64,000 nucleotides of DNA from Paludisphaera rhizosphaerae (GTDB lineage: Bacteria > Planctomycetota > Planctomycetia > Isosphaerales > Isosphaeraceae): NCBI RefSeq assembly GCF_011065895.1, contig NZ_JAALCR010000004.1, forward strand, positions 62,001 through 126,000, given 5' to 3'. This document shows, in pieces, positions 33,226-43,700 of the stretch. Positions within the stretch are counted from its first letter, which is position 1. Every line of letters starts with the position of its first letter. The position numbers and the translations under genes are program-made. The notes below the pieces were generated by a model. It was not told the DNA's origin. It saw nothing but the letters and a program-made list of their open reading frames with translations, and made no database searches.

Positions 33226-34440
33226 ATGGCGCGTCGGCGAGTTGGACTCTGGCTCGTGGGAGCCTTCGGTGGGGTTGGGACGACGATGACCGTTGGCCTG
33301 GCGGCGATGGCGAGGGGCCTTTCGGACCAGACCGGGCTCACGACCGACCTGCCGGCCTTCCGCGACCTCCCGCTCCCGGCCCCGGGCGACTTCGTCGTCG
33401 GCGGCCACGAGATCCGCGAGACGACGTTCGACGCCTCGGCCGAGGAGTTCCGCGCCGCGTCGGGAGTCTTCGACGCTGAATGGCTCCGCGCCTGCCGCGA
33501 GGAACTGGCGGCGGCCTCGGCCCGCGTCCGTCCCGCCCCCCGCTACGGCCTGAGCCCGACGGTCGCGAAGCTCGGCGACTGGAACGCCTCGGCCCCCGTC
33601 GGCACGGCCCGCCAGGCGATCGACCAGATCGCCGCCGATCTGGAAGCGTTCGTGAAGGCCGAGAAGGTCGACCACCTGATCGTCCTGAACGTCTCTAGCA
33701 CCGAACCCCCGTTCCGCACGGCGACGGCTCACGAGACGATCGACGGTCTGGAAGCCGTTCTGGATCGCCCCGGCGATCCGGTCCTCCCCTCCAGCAGCCT
33801 GTACGCCCTGGCCGCGTTCCGAGGCGGCCACACCTACATCAACTTCACCCCCAGCCTGGGGGCCTCGTTCCCGGCCGCTCACGCGCTCGCGGAGAAGACG
33901 GGGGCCCTCTATGCGGGCAAGGACGGCAAGACCGGCGAAACGCTGATGAAGACCGTGCTGGCGCCGATGTTCGCCGCTCGGAATTTCAAGGTCATGAGTT
34001 GGGTCGGCCACAACATCTTCGGCAACCGTGACGGTGTGGTTTTGGACGACCCGACGAACAAGTCGTCCAAGGTCGAGACCAAGGACAAGGTCATCACGGA
34101 GATCCTGGGCTACAAGCCGGCCTCGGTCGTCTCGATCGAGTACGTCCCCGACATGGGCGACTGGAAGACGGCCTGGGACCACATCCACTTCAAGGGGTTC
34201 CTGGGCACGAAGATGGCCCTGCAGTTCACCTGGCAAGGCTGCGACAGCCTGCTCGCCGCCCCCCTCGGCGTCGACCTCGCCCGCCTTGCCGACCTGGAGA
34301 AGCGCCGGGGCGGCAAGGGCCTGATGAAGCACCTCTCCTGCTTCTTCAAGGGCCCTGAGGGAGACCCCGAGAACGACTTCTTCAAGCAGTTCGCCCACCT
34401 CGAAGCGTACGCCGCCAAGGCGAATGCCGAGTCCCGTTGA
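33226..34440 (+). CDS. ino1: Inositol-3-phosphate synthase-like protein
   Basis: The 404-residue protein begins with a Rossmann NAD-binding motif (GLWLVGAFGGVGTTM) and carries family landmarks: VLNVSSTEPP, GKDGKTGETLMKTVLAP, VMSWVGHNIFGNRDG and KDKVITEILGY. It should convert glucose 6-phosphate to myo-inositol 3-phosphate using NAD as an internal redox cofactor, for inositol lipids or soluble inositol compounds. Length is intermediate between archaeal/bacterial and eukaryotic enzymes. The dioxygenase-like gene follows 54 bp downstream in the same direction, with a GC-rich hairpin between. Confidence 0.88.
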   Translation: MARRRVGLWLVGAFGGVGTTMTVGLAAMARGLSDQTGLTTDLPAFRDLPLPAPGDFVVGGHEIRETTFDASAEEFRAASGVFDAEWLRACREELAAASARVRPAPRYGLSPTVAKLGDWNASAPVGTARQAIDQIAADLEAFVKAEKVDHLIVLNVSSTEPPFRTATAHETIDGLEAVLDRPGDPVLPSSSLYALAAFRGGHTYINFTPSLGASFPAAHALAEKTGALYAGKDGKTGETLMKTVLAPMFAARNFKVMSWVGHNIFGNRDGVVLDDPTNKSSKVETKDKVITEILGYKPASVVSIEYVPDMGDWKTAWDHIHFKGFLGTKMALQFTWQGCDSLLAAPLGVDLARLADLEKRRGGKGLMKHLSCFFKGPEGDPENDFFKQFAHLEAYAAKANAESR

Positions 34441-34494
34441 AGCTTAGCCCGCCGGCCCTCTTCGCCGGCCCGTGAACGGCCGGGAGGAGGGCCC

Positions 34495-35217
34495 ATGAAG
34501 GGACTCGAGAAGTTCGAGCAGGATGGTTTCGCGATCGTCGACGAAGTCCTCACCGGCGAAGAGGTCGACCGCCTGATCACGGCGCTGGGGGCGGTCCGAT
34601 CGGGATCTCGCCTGGAACGAGCGGGCGAGGTTTACGCGAGCCGGAACCTGCTGGCCGATCTGCCTGAGGTCCGGCGGATCGCTGAGGGCGAGGCGCTCCT
34701 GGGCCTCGCCCGCGCCGTCCTGGGCTCTGGGGCGTTCCCGGTTCGAGGCCTTCTCTTCGACAAGACGCCCACGGCCAACTGGGGCGTGCCCTGGCATCAG
34801 GATCTCACCATCGCCATCAAGCGACGCGTGAGCGCCCCTGGCTTCGGCCCCTGGACCGTCAAGGCAGGCGTACCGCACGTCCGGCCTCCGGCCGAGGTCC
34901 TGGAACGCATGGTCACGATCCGCCTCCACCTCGACGAGGCAGGGCCAGAGAACGGTCCTCTGCTCGTCGTTCCAGGCTCACACCAGCAAGGCCGACTCGA
35001 CGTCCCCTCGAGTCAGGAATGGCTCGACAAGGCCGGGGTCCAGACGTGCCTGGTCCCTCGCGGCGGCGTGCTCATGATGCGGCCGCTGCTCCTCCACGCG
35101 TCGTCGCCCTCAAACGGTCCCGCCCACCGCCGCGTCATCCACCTCGAATACGCGACCGGAACCCTGCCGTTCGGCGTCGAATGGCACGAACAACCGCCCA
35201 CCGTCAACCTCGACTAA
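34495..35217 (+). CDS. Phytanoyl-CoA dioxygenase family protein (Fe(II)/2-oxoglutarate)
   Basis: The 240-residue protein has the double-stranded beta-helix signature: iron ligands in WHQD (H101, D103) and distal His in LLLHASSPS (H201), with a 2-oxoglutarate-binding Arg nearby (about R212 in AHRRVIHLEY). The phrase PLLVVPGSHQQGRL is typical of the family. It hydroxylates a small molecule of unknown identity. GGAGGAGG precedes ATG 34495. Co-direction and 54-bp spacing with the inositol synthase suggest a shared transcript, so an inositol-related substrate is possible but unproven. Confidence 0.85.
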   Translation: MKGLEKFEQDGFAIVDEVLTGEEVDRLITALGAVRSGSRLERAGEVYASRNLLADLPEVRRIAEGEALLGLARAVLGSGAFPVRGLLFDKTPTANWGVPWHQDLTIAIKRRVSAPGFGPWTVKAGVPHVRPPAEVLERMVTIRLHLDEAGPENGPLLVVPGSHQQGRLDVPSSQEWLDKAGVQTCLVPRGGVLMMRPLLLHASSPSNGPAHRRVIHLEYATGTLPFGVEWHEQPPTVNLD

Positions 35218-35332
35218 ACGCCCGACTGTTGATGAGACCATCGGCCGTCTCTCCAGGCGGCGGCCGAAGCGACTTGTCATCCGACTGCTCGAGCATGGGT
35301 GAGACGTTTCTTGAAACTCCATCTCACCAATG

Positions 35333-35369
35333 AAAAAAGGGCTTGCGACATCGATGTCGCAAGCCCTTT
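35333..35369 (-). terminator. Intrinsic terminator of tRNA-Leu
   Basis: A 15-bp perfect stem (AAAGGGCTTGCGACA with TGTCGCAAGCCCTTT, TCGA loop) is followed, in the minus direction, by a U-run from the A6 tract at 35333-35338. It begins 5 bp after the tRNA end. Confidence 0.9.
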
Positions 35370-35374
35370 GCAAG

Positions 35375-35461
35375 TGCCGAAGAGAGGACTTGAACCTCCA
35401 CGGGCATGGTTAGCCCACTAGGACCTGAACCTAGCGCGTCTGCCAATTCCGCCACTTCGGC
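35375..35461 (-). tRNA. tRNA-Leu (anticodon CAG)
   Basis: The reverse strand reads GCCGAAGTGGCGGAATTGGC at the 5' end, giving a 7-bp acceptor stem with CTTCGGC at the 3' end. The anticodon arm is CTAGG, TTCAGGT, CCTAG, so the anticodon is CAG (codon CUG). A long variable arm (class II) and the T-arm GGTTCAAGTCC are present, consistent with leucine. CCA is not encoded after discriminator A. Confidence 0.96.
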
Positions 35462-35569
35462 TTTCAAGTTCATCGAGCGTGCGGTGTTAGTCGCACGTCG
35501 TCAGGTCGAGGGGTATTGTAGCACCCCCAGGGGGGCGCGTCGAGGGGGTCGCGGGGAACTCGGGTGAAA

Positions 35570-36265
35570 TCATGAAGAATGGGGGGTGTGTACAGCGGCG
35601 AGCAGTGCCTTGACCTTCGCTGGGTCTTTGCGACCGGGAGATGATTCGACGCCGCTGGCGACGTCGACCATCCAGGGATTCACCACGGCGACCCGCTCGG
35701 CGACGTTCTCGGGTGTCAGGCCTCCGGCCAGCATCAGCCGACGAATCGGCGGCAGGTCGGCCAGGATCGACGCACCGATCGAGGCCCCGGTGCCGCCGAA
35801 AGCGGTCGGCGACCAGGCGTCGATCAGGATCGCGTCGGGCGAGCGGCCCAGGCGTTCGGTACGCTCGAGGTAGGTCGCCATCCCTCGGACCGACGACTCG
35901 TCGCGGAGGCGGAAGGCGCGGATCAGGAAGAAGTCGCCCAATGCGACGAGGTCCTCGGGAGGTTCGTCGCCGTGAAGTTGGATCCGCGTTAGCCCAAGCG
36001 TCCGGCAGATGGTCGCGACCTCCACGGGCGGACGGCCGACGAACAGGCCGACGGCGCAATCGGCGGGATCGCGATCGAAGGCGTGCAGCACCTCGCGGGC
36101 GCGATCGACCGAAACCGATCGCGGCGACTGCGGGTGGAAATTCAGGCCCAGCCAGTCGACCCCGGCCGCCAGGCAGGCGGACGCCTCGGCGGGGTCGATC
36201 AGGCCGCAGACCTTGATCCCGGGGCTCCCTCGGAAGACGGGTTCGGCGACGAGGGAGGCGGGCAT
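35570..36265 (-). CDS. trpF: Phosphoribosylanthranilate isomerase
   Basis: The 231-residue TIM-barrel protein has the TrpF landmarks in order: IKVCGL (catalytic Cys about C20), LGLNFHPQSPR, IQLHGDE, a catalytic Asp in ILIDAWS, MLAGGLTPENV and DVASGVESSPG for phosphate binding. It isomerises N-(5'-phosphoribosyl)anthranilate in tryptophan synthesis. No other trp gene is nearby. The start lies 22 bp downstream of trxA on the same strand, suggesting a trxA-trpF unit, although the ribosome-binding site before ATG 36265 is weak. Confidence 0.95.
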   Translation of the reverse strand: MPASLVAEPVFRGSPGIKVCGLIDPAEASACLAAGVDWLGLNFHPQSPRSVSVDRAREVLHAFDRDPADCAVGLFVGRPPVEVATICRTLGLTRIQLHGDEPPEDLVALGDFFLIRAFRLRDESSVRGMATYLERTERLGRSPDAILIDAWSPTAFGGTGASIGASILADLPPIRRLMLAGGLTPENVAERVAVVNPWMVDVASGVESSPGRKDPAKVKALLAAVHTPHSS

Positions 36266-36287
36266 GAACGGATGAACTCGGCGAAGA

Positions 36288-36623
36288 TCAGACGGGGACG
36301 CCCAGCTTCTCGAGAGCGTCCTTGAACTTGTTCAGCGGGTTGACGCCAACCAGACGGTCGACTTCCTTACCCCCCTGGAAGACCAGGACGGTCGGGATCG
36401 CGGAGATCCGCAGGCTGCCCGGCGTGTCCGTGTTCTCGTCGGTGTTCATCTTACCGACCTTCACCTTGTCGCCGAACTCGTTAGCCAGCTTCTCGATCGT
36501 GGGGGCCAGCATCCGGCAAGGGCCGCACCAGGGCGCCCAAAAATCGACGATGACGGGAGTAGCGGAGTCCAGTACTTCCGACTTCCAGTTGGCGTCGGTA
36601 AACTCCTTCACGCTGTCGGCCAT
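36288..36623 (-). CDS. trxA: Thioredoxin
   Basis: The 111-residue protein is a single thioredoxin domain with the active site WCGPC (C33, C36), a conserved cis-Pro in ISAIPTVLVF, and no signal peptide. It is the cytoplasmic dithiol reductant for ribonucleotide reductase, peroxiredoxins and related enzymes. GAGG precedes ATG 36623 at good spacing. It is divergent from the Ca2+/H+ exchanger. Confidence 0.95.
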   Translation of the reverse strand: MADSVKEFTDANWKSEVLDSATPVIVDFWAPWCGPCRMLAPTIEKLANEFGDKVKVGKMNTDENTDTPGSLRISAIPTVLVFQGGKEVDRLVGVNPLNKFKDALEKLGVPV

Positions 36624-36721
36624 GATCTGATCCCTCGCTGCGATGCAACCGATTCGGAGAGCCTGGATTAAATTCTCTTAGCCGTTCAGGCAACGGCACT
36701 GAAACTTGGAGGCATTATAAG

Positions 36722-37975
36722 TTGCACCAGGCGCGAGTCAACCAACCGGAAGGGCCCGTTCCGGCCTCCAGCCCGTGGGACTTCCTGGACCCGAGAGCCT
36801 CCGGATGGCTGACGGTCCTCCTGTTGGCGGTTCCTCTGGCGATCGCTCTGAGGTTCGCCGGCGCGGGGCCGATCCTCCTCTTCGCGGCCTCGTGCGCAGC
36901 GATCATCCCGCTGGCCGGCTTGATGGGGAGGGCTACCGAGCAACTGGCTGAACGGCTGGGGCCGGGGATCGGCGGGTTGCTCAACGCGACCTTCGGCAAC
37001 GCGGCCGAGTTGATCATCGCGCTGTTCGCCCTGTTCAACGGCCTGGACGAGGTGGTCAAGGCGTCGCTGACGGGGAGCATCATCGGCAACATCCTGCTGG
37101 TGTTGGGGGCGAGCCTGCTGGCCGGCGGCCTCAAGTACGACATCCAGCGCTTCAATCGGACGGCCGCCGGCGTGGGGGCCACGATGATGGTCCTGGCCGC
37201 GATCGGCATGCTCGTTCCCGCGATCTTTCACTCGCTCCCCGAGATCACCGCGGCCGACGCCACTCTGGAGCATGAGTTGAGCATCGGCGTATCGCTGGTC
37301 CTGCTTATGACTTACGCCGCGCACCTGGTCTTCAGCCTGCGGACCCACAAAGGACTGTTCAACCCAGAGCCGACCGACGAGGACGCCTGCCAGACCGAGC
37401 ACGGACACGGCCCGGCCTGGAGCCCGAGGAAGGCGGTCGCCGTCCTGGTTGGAGCGACGCTCCTCGTAGCCTGGATGAGTGAGATCCTGGTCGGGGCGGT
37501 CGAAGGGGCGAGCCACGCTTTGGGGATGAACGGGGTGTTCGTCGGGGTGATCGTCGTGGCGATCATCGGGAACGCCGCCGAGCATTCGACGGCCGTTCTC
37601 ATGGCGATGAAGAATCAGATGGATCTCGCCGTCGGGATCGCCATCGGGTCGTCGTTGCAGATCGCGCTCTTCGTGGCTCCAGTCCTGGTGCTTGCGAGCT
37701 ACCTCCGCGCCGAGCCGATGGACCTCCTCTTCAGCAGTCTGGAGGTGCTGGCCGTCCTTCTGTCGGTCGCCGTAGCGCGAATGGTTGCCGAGGACGGCGA
37801 GTCGAACTGGCTTGAAGGTCTAATGCTGCTGGCGGTGTACGCGATTCTCGCCCTGACCTTCTTCTTCCTGCCGTCCCACCCGCATGTCCAGGAAGGACGC
37901 CATGCCACGCCGTCCTCCGCCGCTCCCAGCACCGACGACGGCCAGTTGATGGGTGGTGCGATCATCGGCCGTTGA
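36722..37975 (+). CDS. Calcium/proton exchanger (CaCA superfamily, CAX/ChaA-type)
   Basis: The gene starts with TTG 36722, supported by GGAGG 9 nt upstream and no alternative in-frame ATG before the first membrane segment. The 417-residue product has about eleven hydrophobic segments and the two inverted-repeat signatures [16 protein letters not shown] (E96) and [13 protein letters not shown] (E287), which bind the cation. A charged, His-containing loop near residues 208-232 separates the halves, as in CAX proteins. It should export Ca2+ from the cytoplasm in exchange for protons. Confidence 0.9.
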   Translation: MHQARVNQPEGPVPASSPWDFLDPRASGWLTVLLLAVPLAIALRFAGAGPILLFAASCAAIIPLAGLMGRATEQLAERLGPGIGGLLNATFGNAAELIIALFALFNGLDEVVKASLTGSIIGNILLVLGASLLAGGLKYDIQRFNRTAAGVGATMMVLAAIGMLVPAIFHSLPEITAADATLEHELSIGVSLVLLMTYAAHLVFSLRTHKGLFNPEPTDEDACQTEHGHGPAWSPRKAVAVLVGATLLVAWMSEILVGAVEGASHALGMNGVFVGVIVVAIIGNAAEHSTAVLMAMKNQMDLAVGIAIGSSLQIALFVAPVLVLASYLRAEPMDLLFSSLEVLAVLLSVAVARMVAEDGESNWLEGLMLLAVYAILALTFFFLPSHPHVQEGRHATPSSAAPSTDDGQLMGGAIIGR

Positions 37976-38526
37976 TCGGCCGGTCGACCTCCGTCGCGTC
38001 GTCTTCCTTATCCCCCGACGGAAGGCCAGCCCCCTCCGAAGAATCCGCTTCGCACCTGACGGTGTCGACCGCGTCGCGACATCCCATGCGGGATCTTTGA
38101 TCGACTGGCGAGCGAGGAAGCCTCCATGCGAGGGAGGCGGTCATCTCCCGAAGCACCTCGCCGCCGCGAATTCCACGGGGCTGAGAATCCGGATCCGTCC
38201 CTCGTCGTGACGCGTATAATTTTTTCGAGAGTCCTTTGTGAGATTCGCGTTTGAGGCGACGAATCTTCTCACGAAGCAGTCGGTCGATCCACCGTGATCG
38301 ATCCTTTGACTCGTTCCTGGGTCCGGTGCGAAAGGCGGCCCCAGGCTGTTTTGAGAGTGCGGTCTCATATCGTCACTTCGTGGTCGACCTGATTGTAGGT
38401 CGACGACGCGCGTTTACGTCGACACTCTGCGGTGCTGCGGGGCCACGATCATCGTGCTGGGCCCTGTCACGTCCGCATCCAAGCGTACATCTTGAGTTTT
38501 GTCGCGTCCCCTAAAGGGAGTCCATC
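37976..38526. other. Intergenic region, 551 bp, without recognisable gene
   Basis: No coding frame is convincing. A TATAAT box at 38215-38220 followed by a T-run is the clearest promoter-like feature for the DUF1559 gene, but no good -35 hexamer lies 16-18 bp upstream. The Shine-Dalgarno AAGGGAG sits at its 3' end. Confidence 0.4.
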
Positions 38527-39561
38527 ATGCGCCGCCGGGGATTCACGCTGATCGAGTTGCTCGTGGTCATTGCCATCATCGCGGTTCTCATCGCCCTGTT
38601 GCTTCCCGCCGTTCAGGCGGCTCGCGAAGCCGCGCGCCGGGCTCAGTGCGTCAACAACATGAAGCAGCTCGGCCTGGGCCTGCACAATTACGAGAGCGCC
38701 CAGGGCTCGTTCCCGCCGGCCGAGTTCGTCCGGGTGAACTCGAACTGCTCGCCCTCGGCCCTGCTCATGATCCTGCCCAACATGGAACAATCGGCGTTGT
38801 ACAACGCCTGCAATTTCTCGGCGACGTTCGCGACCGACGCGCCGTTCTGGAACAGCACCAGCTCCATGAATTCCACGGTGCAATTCACCGCCATCAACGT
38901 CTTCACCTGCCCGTCTGATTCATCGCGGATCACCTACGCCTACGGGACCAACAATTACCAGGCGGCGGCGGGGTCTGAGGCGGCCAGTTTCAAGAGCGCC
39001 AACGACCTCTTCTCGATCACAGTGGTTCCCAACTCGACCAACCTGGGCGTCTTCAATGGGATCGGCCAGGCCAACAAGATCAGCGCGATCACCGACGGCA
39101 CGTCGAACACCGTCGGCTTCAGCGAGGTCATCCGAGGCATCGGCACCAGCGCCACGCTCGCCCTCGACCCGACCAACCCTAAAGGCTCGGTGATCGTGGG
39201 AACAACGGCCGCCTCGACGATTCCGCTCACCGACTACACGAACTGCAAGGCCCTGACGCCGACGACCTCGAACGTGGCCGGCGGCTTCCCGCTGGGCTCG
39301 ACGTGGTGGTGGGGCCGCTCCGGCCAAACGCGGTTCTCGATGGTCATGCCCCCGAACTCCTACTCCTGCACGACGACCACTGGAACGAACACCGACAGCG
39401 ACTACGGCTCGATCACGGCCACCAGCCGACACGCCGGCGGGGTGAACACCCTGATGATGGACGGCTCGGTCCGCTTCGTTAAGTCGAGCATCAGCAACGT
39501 CACCTGGTGGGCGCTGGGGACTCGGTCCGGCGGCGAGGTCGTCTCGGCCGACTCGTTCTGA
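38527..39561 (+). CDS. DUF1559 prepilin-like protein (copy 1)
   Basis: The 344-residue protein starts with a class III/type IV prepilin leader, [16 protein letters not shown], where a prepilin peptidase would cut after Gly and methylate Phe, followed by a hydrophobic helix to about residue 30. The body shows DUF1559 hallmarks: [53 protein letters not shown] and the C-terminal [16 protein letters not shown] with its His and DG. Dozens of paralogues are usual in planctomycete genomes; a pseudopilin/surface role is assumed. A small lipoprotein follows, the same pairing as at 54.6-56 kb. Confidence 0.94.
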   Translation: MRRRGFTLIELLVVIAIIAVLIALLLPAVQAAREAARRAQCVNNMKQLGLGLHNYESAQGSFPPAEFVRVNSNCSPSALLMILPNMEQSALYNACNFSATFATDAPFWNSTSSMNSTVQFTAINVFTCPSDSSRITYAYGTNNYQAAAGSEAASFKSANDLFSITVVPNSTNLGVFNGIGQANKISAITDGTSNTVGFSEVIRGIGTSATLALDPTNPKGSVIVGTTAASTIPLTDYTNCKALTPTTSNVAGGFPLGSTWWWGRSGQTRFSMVMPPNSYSCTTTTGTNTDSDYGSITATSRHAGGVNTLMMDGSVRFVKSSISNVTWWALGTRSGGEVVSADSF

Positions 39562-39579
39562 GCCGCGGAAACGTGAGAC

Positions 39580-39626
39580 GGCCGGCCGGCGTCGTCCCTG
39601 CCGCAAGGGAGGAACGCCGGCCGGCC
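39580..39626 (+). terminator. Strong GC hairpin between DUF1559 gene and lipoprotein gene
   Basis: GGCCGGCCGGCG (39580-39591) pairs with CGCCGGCCGGCC (39615-39626), a 12-bp perfect stem. There is no U-tract, so it may attenuate or stabilise the upstream message instead of ending it. Confidence 0.6.
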
Positions 39627-39692
39627 TACGTCGCATATTCAAGATCGGTCGACTGCCGCTGCGAGCGGGGTCGGATCAGGAGTCGAAGAGCG

Positions 39693-40064
39693 ATGAAGAC
39701 GATGCGGGGATGGGCGGCGATCGCGTTGACGGCGAGCTTCGTCGGGGTCTGGGGGTGCGACAACGGCGCGCCTCCCGTCTCCACCTCGACCGAGGAGGCC
39801 CCGGTTCACGGGACGGTCAAGCTCCACGGCAAGCCGCTGGCGAGCGGGGAGGTCCAGTTCGACGGCAACAACGTCAGCCGCAAGGGCGTCGGCCTGCGAT
39901 CGCTGAAGATCGTCGACGGCAAATACGAAGGCAAATCGCTCGTGGGCGGCAACCTCGTCTCGTTCCGCTCCGAGGCCTTCGCAAAGGACCGGGGCGCGGC
40001 CGGCGTCAGCAAAGAGGTTGACGTGAAGACTGGAGACAACACCTTCGACTTCGAGTTGCCCTGA
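39693..40064 (+). CDS. Small lipoprotein with regulatory-like beta-sandwich
   Basis: The 123-residue product has a lipoprotein signal peptide with lipobox VWGC (Cys about 22). The mature part has the carboxypeptidase-regulatory-like pattern VHGTVKLHGKPLASGEVQF, and ends in VDVKTGDNTFDFELP, typical of small planctomycete lipoproteins encoded after DUF1559 genes. ATG 39693 follows AGGAG. It is probably anchored in a membrane and acts with the upstream pseudopilin-like protein; mechanism is unknown. Confidence 0.82.
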   Translation: MKTMRGWAAIALTASFVGVWGCDNGAPPVSTSTEEAPVHGTVKLHGKPLASGEVQFDGNNVSRKGVGLRSLKIVDGKYEGKSLVGGNLVSFRSEAFAKDRGAAGVSKEVDVKTGDNTFDFELP

Positions 40065-40181
40065 GCCGCCGCCGATCCAGCGATCTCGCCTCCCGGCCGA
40101 TTTTTCGCGTGAAGATCGCCTTGATTCGTCGTCATGATGTCTTGGGCTGGTTTACGACCGCCTTCGACGGAGGACGACGTC

Positions 40182-40760
40182 ATGCTCGAAGAGGCGAGAC
40201 GGGGCGATCCGGAAGCTCTGGGACGACTGCTGGAAAACTACCGAGGCCGACTTCGGGCCGCGGCGGACAGGCGGCTCGGGGCGGGCCAGAGAACGCGCAT
40301 CGCCCCCTCGGACGTCGTCCAGGAGACCTTCCTCAAGGCTAGCCGCGACTTCGACCGGTTCGTCGGCGACGACCGTGCGTTTCTCGGCTGGCTCTTGCGC
40401 ATTCTGGAGAACCGCCTCGCCGATGAGGTGCAGGACGACCGTCGGATCTCCCGACGTCGCGACCTCCAGGGTCCGCTCGACTCCCTCCTGGGAAACGCCG
40501 GCTTCCCTCTCGATGGGGCCCTCACCTCACAGGCGCTCTCCCCGAGCGAGGGGACGGCCCGGCGAGAGCGCCGGTTGCTGCTGGCTGAGGCCGTCGATCG
40601 GCTCCCCGCCGACTATCGGGAGGTCTACCAGCTTCGCACGGTTCAGCACCTCCCCTTCGAGGACGTCGCGGGGCGGATGGGGAGATCGCCCGGGGCCGTT
40701 CGCATACTCTGGACCCGCGCTCTGGAGCGCCTCTCAACCGAACTGCGGGGGCGGCCGTGA
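40182..40760 (+). CDS. ECF-type RNA polymerase sigma factor
   Basis: The 192-residue protein has sigma region 2 (EEARRGDPEALGRLLENYR, then PSDVVQETFLKASRDFDRF) and region 4 with a helix-turn-helix (LPADYREVYQLR, FEDVAGRMGRSPGAVRIL). ATG 40182 has GGAGG 8 nt upstream and fits the usual domain start; ATG 40134 would add an atypical N-terminal extension. No anti-sigma gene is seen; instead the next gene, overlapping by 4 bp, is a Ser/Thr kinase. In planctomycetes such ECF factors are thought to be controlled by the paired kinase. Confidence 0.92.
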   Translation: MLEEARRGDPEALGRLLENYRGRLRAAADRRLGAGQRTRIAPSDVVQETFLKASRDFDRFVGDDRAFLGWLLRILENRLADEVQDDRRISRRRDLQGPLDSLLGNAGFPLDGALTSQALSPSEGTARRERRLLLAEAVDRLPADYREVYQLRTVQHLPFEDVAGRMGRSPGAVRILWTRALERLSTELRGRP

Positions 40761-43700
40761 CTCACGCGGCCGACGATGGAAGCCGAACCAACCTCGACAA
40801 CGCAGCGGCCCAGGCCGACTCGGAACTGGCCCATGCGCTTGAGGCCTACTTCACGGCGCTGGAGGGGGGGCACCCCGTCGACGCCGAGTCGCTGGCGGCG
40901 GATCACCCCGACGTCGCCGACCGTCTCCGCGCCTGCATCCAGATCCTGGACGCCGTTGATGCCACTCGGAGGCACGTCGATGACGCGCCTGCGGGAACTC
41001 GGCTGGGAGATTTCGTGCTCCTCAAGCTGATCGGCCGAGGCGGCATGGGGATCGTTTTCGAAGCCGACCAGGTCAGTCTGCGAAGGCGGGTGGCCGTCAA
41101 GATCCTGCCGAGCGCCGCCGCGCTGGACCGGTTGCGGCTCCGCCGATTCCAGGTCGAGGCCCAGGCCGCCGCCCGACTCCACCACACCAACATCGTTCCG
41201 GTCTTCTCTGTCGGTTGCGAGCAGGGCGTTCACTATTACGCCATGCAGTTCATCAACGGCCGGACCCTCGCCGACTGGCTCCGCGAAGCGCGGGGGAGGC
41301 CTCGTGACCCGCAGGCCATGACGCGCGACCCAATCGCGTCAGACCTTCCGATCACCGATCCGGCCACGACGGAGTCCTCCGCCCCGTCGCCAGGTTCGAT
41401 CGCTCCTCCGGAGACGCCGACCGCTTCAGCCGTCCCACGAGGACCGAGCCACCTTAGGCGGGTCGCCGAATGGGGCGTCCAGGCGGCCGACGCCCTGGAG
41501 CACGCCCATCGCCACGGCGTCATCCACCGGGACGTGAAGCCCTCCAACATGATGGTCGACGCCGAGGGCGTCCTCTGGATCACCGACTTCGGCCTGGCCC
41601 GCCTGACCGGCGACCCCAGCCTGACGCTTGCCGGCGACCTGTTGGGAACGCTTCGGTACATGAGCCCGGAGCAGTCCGTGGGAGACAGTTCGCACCTCGA
41701 CGGACGAACCGACGTCTACAGCCTGGGGGCGACCCTCTACGAGTTGCTGACGCTCCATCCCGTTCATGAAGGCGCCGACCGCGACGCTCTGCTCGCCGCC
41801 ATCGCCAAAGGCGAACCACGACGACTTCGATCGTGGAACCGCACGATCCCTCGCGACCTCGAAACGATCGTCCTCAACGCCCTGGGCCGCGAACGCGACT
41901 CCCGCTACGCAAACGCCGGCGAAATGGCCGCCGACCTCCGCCGCTTCCTCGACGGCCGTCCGATCCTCGCTCGCCGCCCCAGCCTGCTGACGCGAGCCGA
42001 ACGCTGGGCCCGCCGCCACAAGCCGCTGGCCGCCTCCCTGGTCTTTTCACTGGCGCTGGCCGTCGTCGGCGGTTCCGCCCTTTTGCTTCTCGCCTCGCAC
42101 AACCACCATCTTGCTCGCTCCAACCGCCGGGCCACGTACGTCCGCGACGTCTACCAGGCCGGCGAGTACGTCCGCCGCAACGACCTCGCCGAAGCGACGG
42201 CCGTGCTCTCGCGGCATATTCCGCGCCATGGCGACGAGGACGACCGGGGCTTCGCCTGGTACTACCTCTGGCGGCTGTGCAACACCCGTCCCAAGCGACT
42301 GGAAGGTCACAAGGGGGACGTCTATCACGTTGAGTATTCCCCCAACGGTCGAACCTTCGCCACCGCCGGCCAGGACGGCACGATCCGTCTTTGGGACGCC
42401 GAAACCCACGTCCTCCTTCGCACCTTTCGCGGCCACGACGGCGACGTCGACTGGGTCGCGTTCTCGCCCAACGGCGAGCAACTCGCCTCATGCGGCAACG
42501 ACGGCGTGGTCCGGTTGTGGAACGCCGCCGACGCCTCGATTGCTCCCAGGCTCCTCAGTGAGCCCGGCCGCGAGATCGTCGCCGTCGTCTTCACGCCGGA
42601 CGGCCGTTCCGTGATCTGGGGGGGAGTCGCGGGCGTCGTCGTTTCCTACGACCTAAACGCCGGAGTCTCCAGGGAACTGTCCAGCACCTCGGGTCAACGA
42701 ATCAACGCCATGGCCGTCTCACCAGACGGCCGATGGCTGGGGGTCTGCTTCGACGGCAAGCCGGGGTTCTTGAAGATCGACCTGGCCGACGGCGCCGCCC
42801 GCCCTGACCCAGGCGCCCAGTTCGTCAACTGCGTCGCATTCAGCGCCGACGGCCGTTCGATCGCAACCGGCAACAAGGGGGGCAAGTTGCGAATCGAGCG
42901 AGGCGACAAGGTCGTTTCACTCAGCCCTGAATTCGACCAGGCGATCGAAGCCGTGGCCTTCTCGTCGGACGGCCGCCTGCTTGCGACGAGCGGGGGTCCA
43001 GGGATCATCGTATTGCGCGATCTCGAAACACATCTGGTTCTCAGGACCTATCGATCGTGGGTCGGCCGTCACTGGAGCCTGGCCTTCGAGCCGGGAGGGA
43101 ACCGACTCATCGCCTGCGGCGACCACGATTCCGTGGAAATCTGGGATCTGGACTGCGTGCAGGACAGACAGACCTGGAGGGCCGCCCTTGGACCCACTCC
43201 GGACAGCATCCCCTCCTGGTCGCCTCAATCGATGACCGCGGCGAGATCCGAATCCGGCGAGACCCGGTTCTTCACCTGGAGTTTCGACGAAAGCAAGTTT
43301 GTATCGAACCACGCCGTCAAGGCGACCGACGTAGGGGGAGTCGTCGTATCACCGGACCGGACCATGGCGGCCCTCAAGGTCCCAAACGACCAGCCTCCGA
43401 TCCGCCTCGTCAAGCTCGACGGCTCGCCCCCCCCTCCCCCGCTTCAATTCAAGCCCGAACCGGACCGGGGCGGGAAGTTCGAGCTTCACGGGATGACGTT
43501 CTCCCCAGACAGCACTCGGGTCGCGATCTCCTATAACCTCAACGGTAAGGAATGGGCCGGCGTCTGGACCATCGCCGACGGTTTGCCGATTGCCTCGTCT
43601 CCGAGGGTCTCGATCCTCGGCGCCACACCGGAATTCTCACCCAACGGCGAGAGTCTGGCGATGGCGAGCCCCCTGGCTCTCTGGATCTGGGACCTGAAGA

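Noticed and set aside
38251-38514. Small open frame in the gap before the DUF1559 gene
   Set aside because: No ribosome-binding site, mixed composition with no pattern, and it crosses the likely promoter/leader region.
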